NCBI GenBank assembly: GCA_024683645.1
Contig: JAIKYA010000181.1
Location: forward strand, 1 to 53,460
Reading direction: 5' to 3'
From: Lachnospiraceae bacterium
GTDB lineage: Bacteria; Bacillota; Clostridia; Lachnospirales; Lachnospiraceae
DNA: 53,460 bases
Part shown: piece after piece, positions 52,494 through 53,460 of the stretch
How positions within the stretch are numbered: the first letter of the stretch is position 1
How the letters are laid out: each line of letters begins with the position of its first letter
Notes under the pieces: model-generated
The model's input: the letters and a program-made list of their open reading frames with translations, nothing else
Told to the model about the DNA's origin: nothing
Database searches by the model: none
Position numbers and translations under genes: made by a program

Positions 52494-53460
52494 TTACTTA
52501 TACCATATTATCTTCTTAAGCATTTCCTTATCGATCGCAAACGAAGCTGAATTCATTTTTGCGCTGTTGTTTTCAAGCATTTCAAAACATCTTTGCAGTT
52601 CCTCTTCCGACAGTTCAAACTCTCCGAGAACCTTTTTCATAAAATCATCAAAGTCTTTAAGACCTTCAAAGCCGGCGGCCCTTAATAAGCCGCTGCTCTG
52701 CTCCTTTGGCGCCGCAGCCACGAAAGAGGAGAGAAAATAACCCACTGCACGGCCGTGCGGTATGCCCAGATCGTAAGTGAGCGGATAACTGAGAGCATGG
52801 GGCAGGGATGTTCCGCTCTGTGCTATTGACATGCCGGCCAAAACAGAAGATCGCATAAGCAGCGCATTGTCCGCAGCTGTCCTTTTTCTTTCTCCCGTAA
52901 GTATATCCCGGTTTTTTCCCCAGCATTCAAGCCCGGCGGCAGCCGTCATCCTCACATAGTCATCTGCCTTTGCATTCAGCACGCTCTCAAGCAGATGTGC
53001 GAGTGCATCGACCGAGGTATTCGCTATAAGGCTGTCCGGTGCGGAACTAATGTATTTGCCGTCCACAAGTGCCAGATCAGGAAATACTTTGTGCACCATT
53101 GAGATCTTTGTTTTCTTATCGTGTCTGGTAAGTACGGATACTCCTGTCACTTCTGATCCCGTTCCGCAGGTGGTCGGGATACATACGAGCGGAAGGGCCA
53201 TGGGATCCTTCTCTTTATCATAAAGATAAGCAGCGTCCGCTTCGGGATGCGAAAGCTTTAGAGCTATCGCTTTAGCTGCATCCAGTGGAGAACCGCCTCC
53301 TATGCCGATCACAATATCGATGTTTTCGGCTCCGTATTTTTCTCCGGCAAAAAGCACCGTTTCTACCGACGGGTTTTCCTCTACATCGGAAAATATCAGA
53401 TAGTCAAGCTCCTCCTGCCCAAGCGCTGCTTCGACATCATCGAGCGCTCCGCATTTACGC
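52494..53460 (-). CDS. Iron-containing alcohol dehydrogenase (5' end outside window)
   Basis: A type III (Fe-dependent) alcohol dehydrogenase; 322 codons are visible and the N-terminal part is cut. GIGGGSPLDAAKAIA binds NAD(P), IPTTCGTGSEVT is typical, and the metal ligands lie in LPHALSYPL and GIPHGRAVGYF. The frame continues upstream of 53357 to the window edge (RKCGALDDVEAALGQEELDY), so that internal GTG is not the start. Substrate unknown; the neighbouring IOR/ligase genes suggest an aromatic or short-chain alcohol/aldehyde. Confidence 0.9.
   Translation of the reverse strand, partial: RKCGALDDVEAALGQEELDYLIFSDVEENPSVETVLFAGEKYGAENIDIVIGIGGGSPLDAAKAIALKLSHPEADAAYLYDKEKDPMALPLVCIPTTCGTGSEVTGVSVLTRHDKKTKISMVHKVFPDLALVDGKYISSAPDSLIANTSVDALAHLLESVLNAKADDYVRMTAAAGLECWGKNRDILTGERKRTAADNALLMRSSVLAGMSIAQSGTSLPHALSYPLTYDLGIPHGRAVGYFLSSFVAAAPKEQSSGLLRAAGFEGLKDFDDFMKKVLGEFELSEEELQRCFEMLENNSAKMNSASFAIDKEMLKKIIWYK

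Noticed and set aside
1..53460. CRISPR arrays, insertion sequences, tRNA or rRNA genes
   Set aside because: No spaced direct repeats, transposase frames or RNA gene sequences were recognised on reading the window.

Overview
The window looks like chromosomal DNA of a flagellated Lachnospiraceae-type Clostridium relative (Firmicutes). The support is family-level: Firmicute-style sigma-A promoters and AGGAGG ribosome sites, an mbl-flhO-flhP order and a comFC-yvyF pair as in Bacilli/Clostridia, cdaA-cdaR, an HPr with His15 and Ser46, and an indolepyruvate oxidoreductase/phenylacetate-CoA ligase operon typical of anaerobes. Genus cannot be fixed. No rRNA, tRNA, CRISPR, insertion sequence or prophage was seen. 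Both ends cut a gene.

Region 1 (1-5820, minus strand) is the highlight: a sulfur operon. Order of transcription: a regulated promoter, a leader peptide rich in Cys and Met codons, a strong intrinsic terminator, then a MetY-like sulfhydrylase, a JAMM metalloprotease, a fusion of sulfur-carrier protein + E1-like adenylyltransferase + rhodanese, a family 2A encapsulin shell protein, and a cysteine desulfurase with a disordered N-terminal extension of about 170 residues (the expected encapsulin cargo). It reads as a protein-thiocarboxylate route to homocysteine or cysteine (as known for HcyS/HcyD/HcyF/MetY) joined to a caged sulfur-mobilising compartment, with attenuation by sulfur amino acid supply.

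Region 2 (5820-12463) holds a divergent hotdog thioesterase, a TIR / membrane / beta-propeller protein, and a heterodimeric ABC exporter with one degenerate ATP site. Region 3 (12468-27595, minus) is a fourteen-gene exopolysaccharide operon: GDP-fucose synthase, initiating sugar-phosphate transferase, Wzz-like protein, EpsG/Wzy-like polymerase, nine glycosyltransferases and a PglK-like ABC flippase. Region 4 (27656-30933) has divPAP2, rfbD, leuA and HPr.

Region 5 (30999-41082, minus) is one tightly packed eleven-gene unit: mbl, flhO, flhP, flgJ-like, recD2, comFC, yvyF, two membrane proteins, cdaA, cdaR. It joins cell shape, flagellar rod, recombination and c-di-AMP functions. recD2 seems to begin at a non-AUG codon. 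Region 6 (41235-44525) is a partner-switching module (PP2C phosphatase, STAS protein, GHKL kinase) without a sigma factor. Region 7 (44681-53460) has a small membrane protein, then an operon of Fe-alcohol dehydrogenase, IorA, IorB, phenylacetate-CoA ligase and a second heterodimeric ABC exporter.

Functions are read from recognisable motifs and family memory; no search was run. Many starts were moved from the longest open frame to the codon with a good Shine-Dalgarno site.
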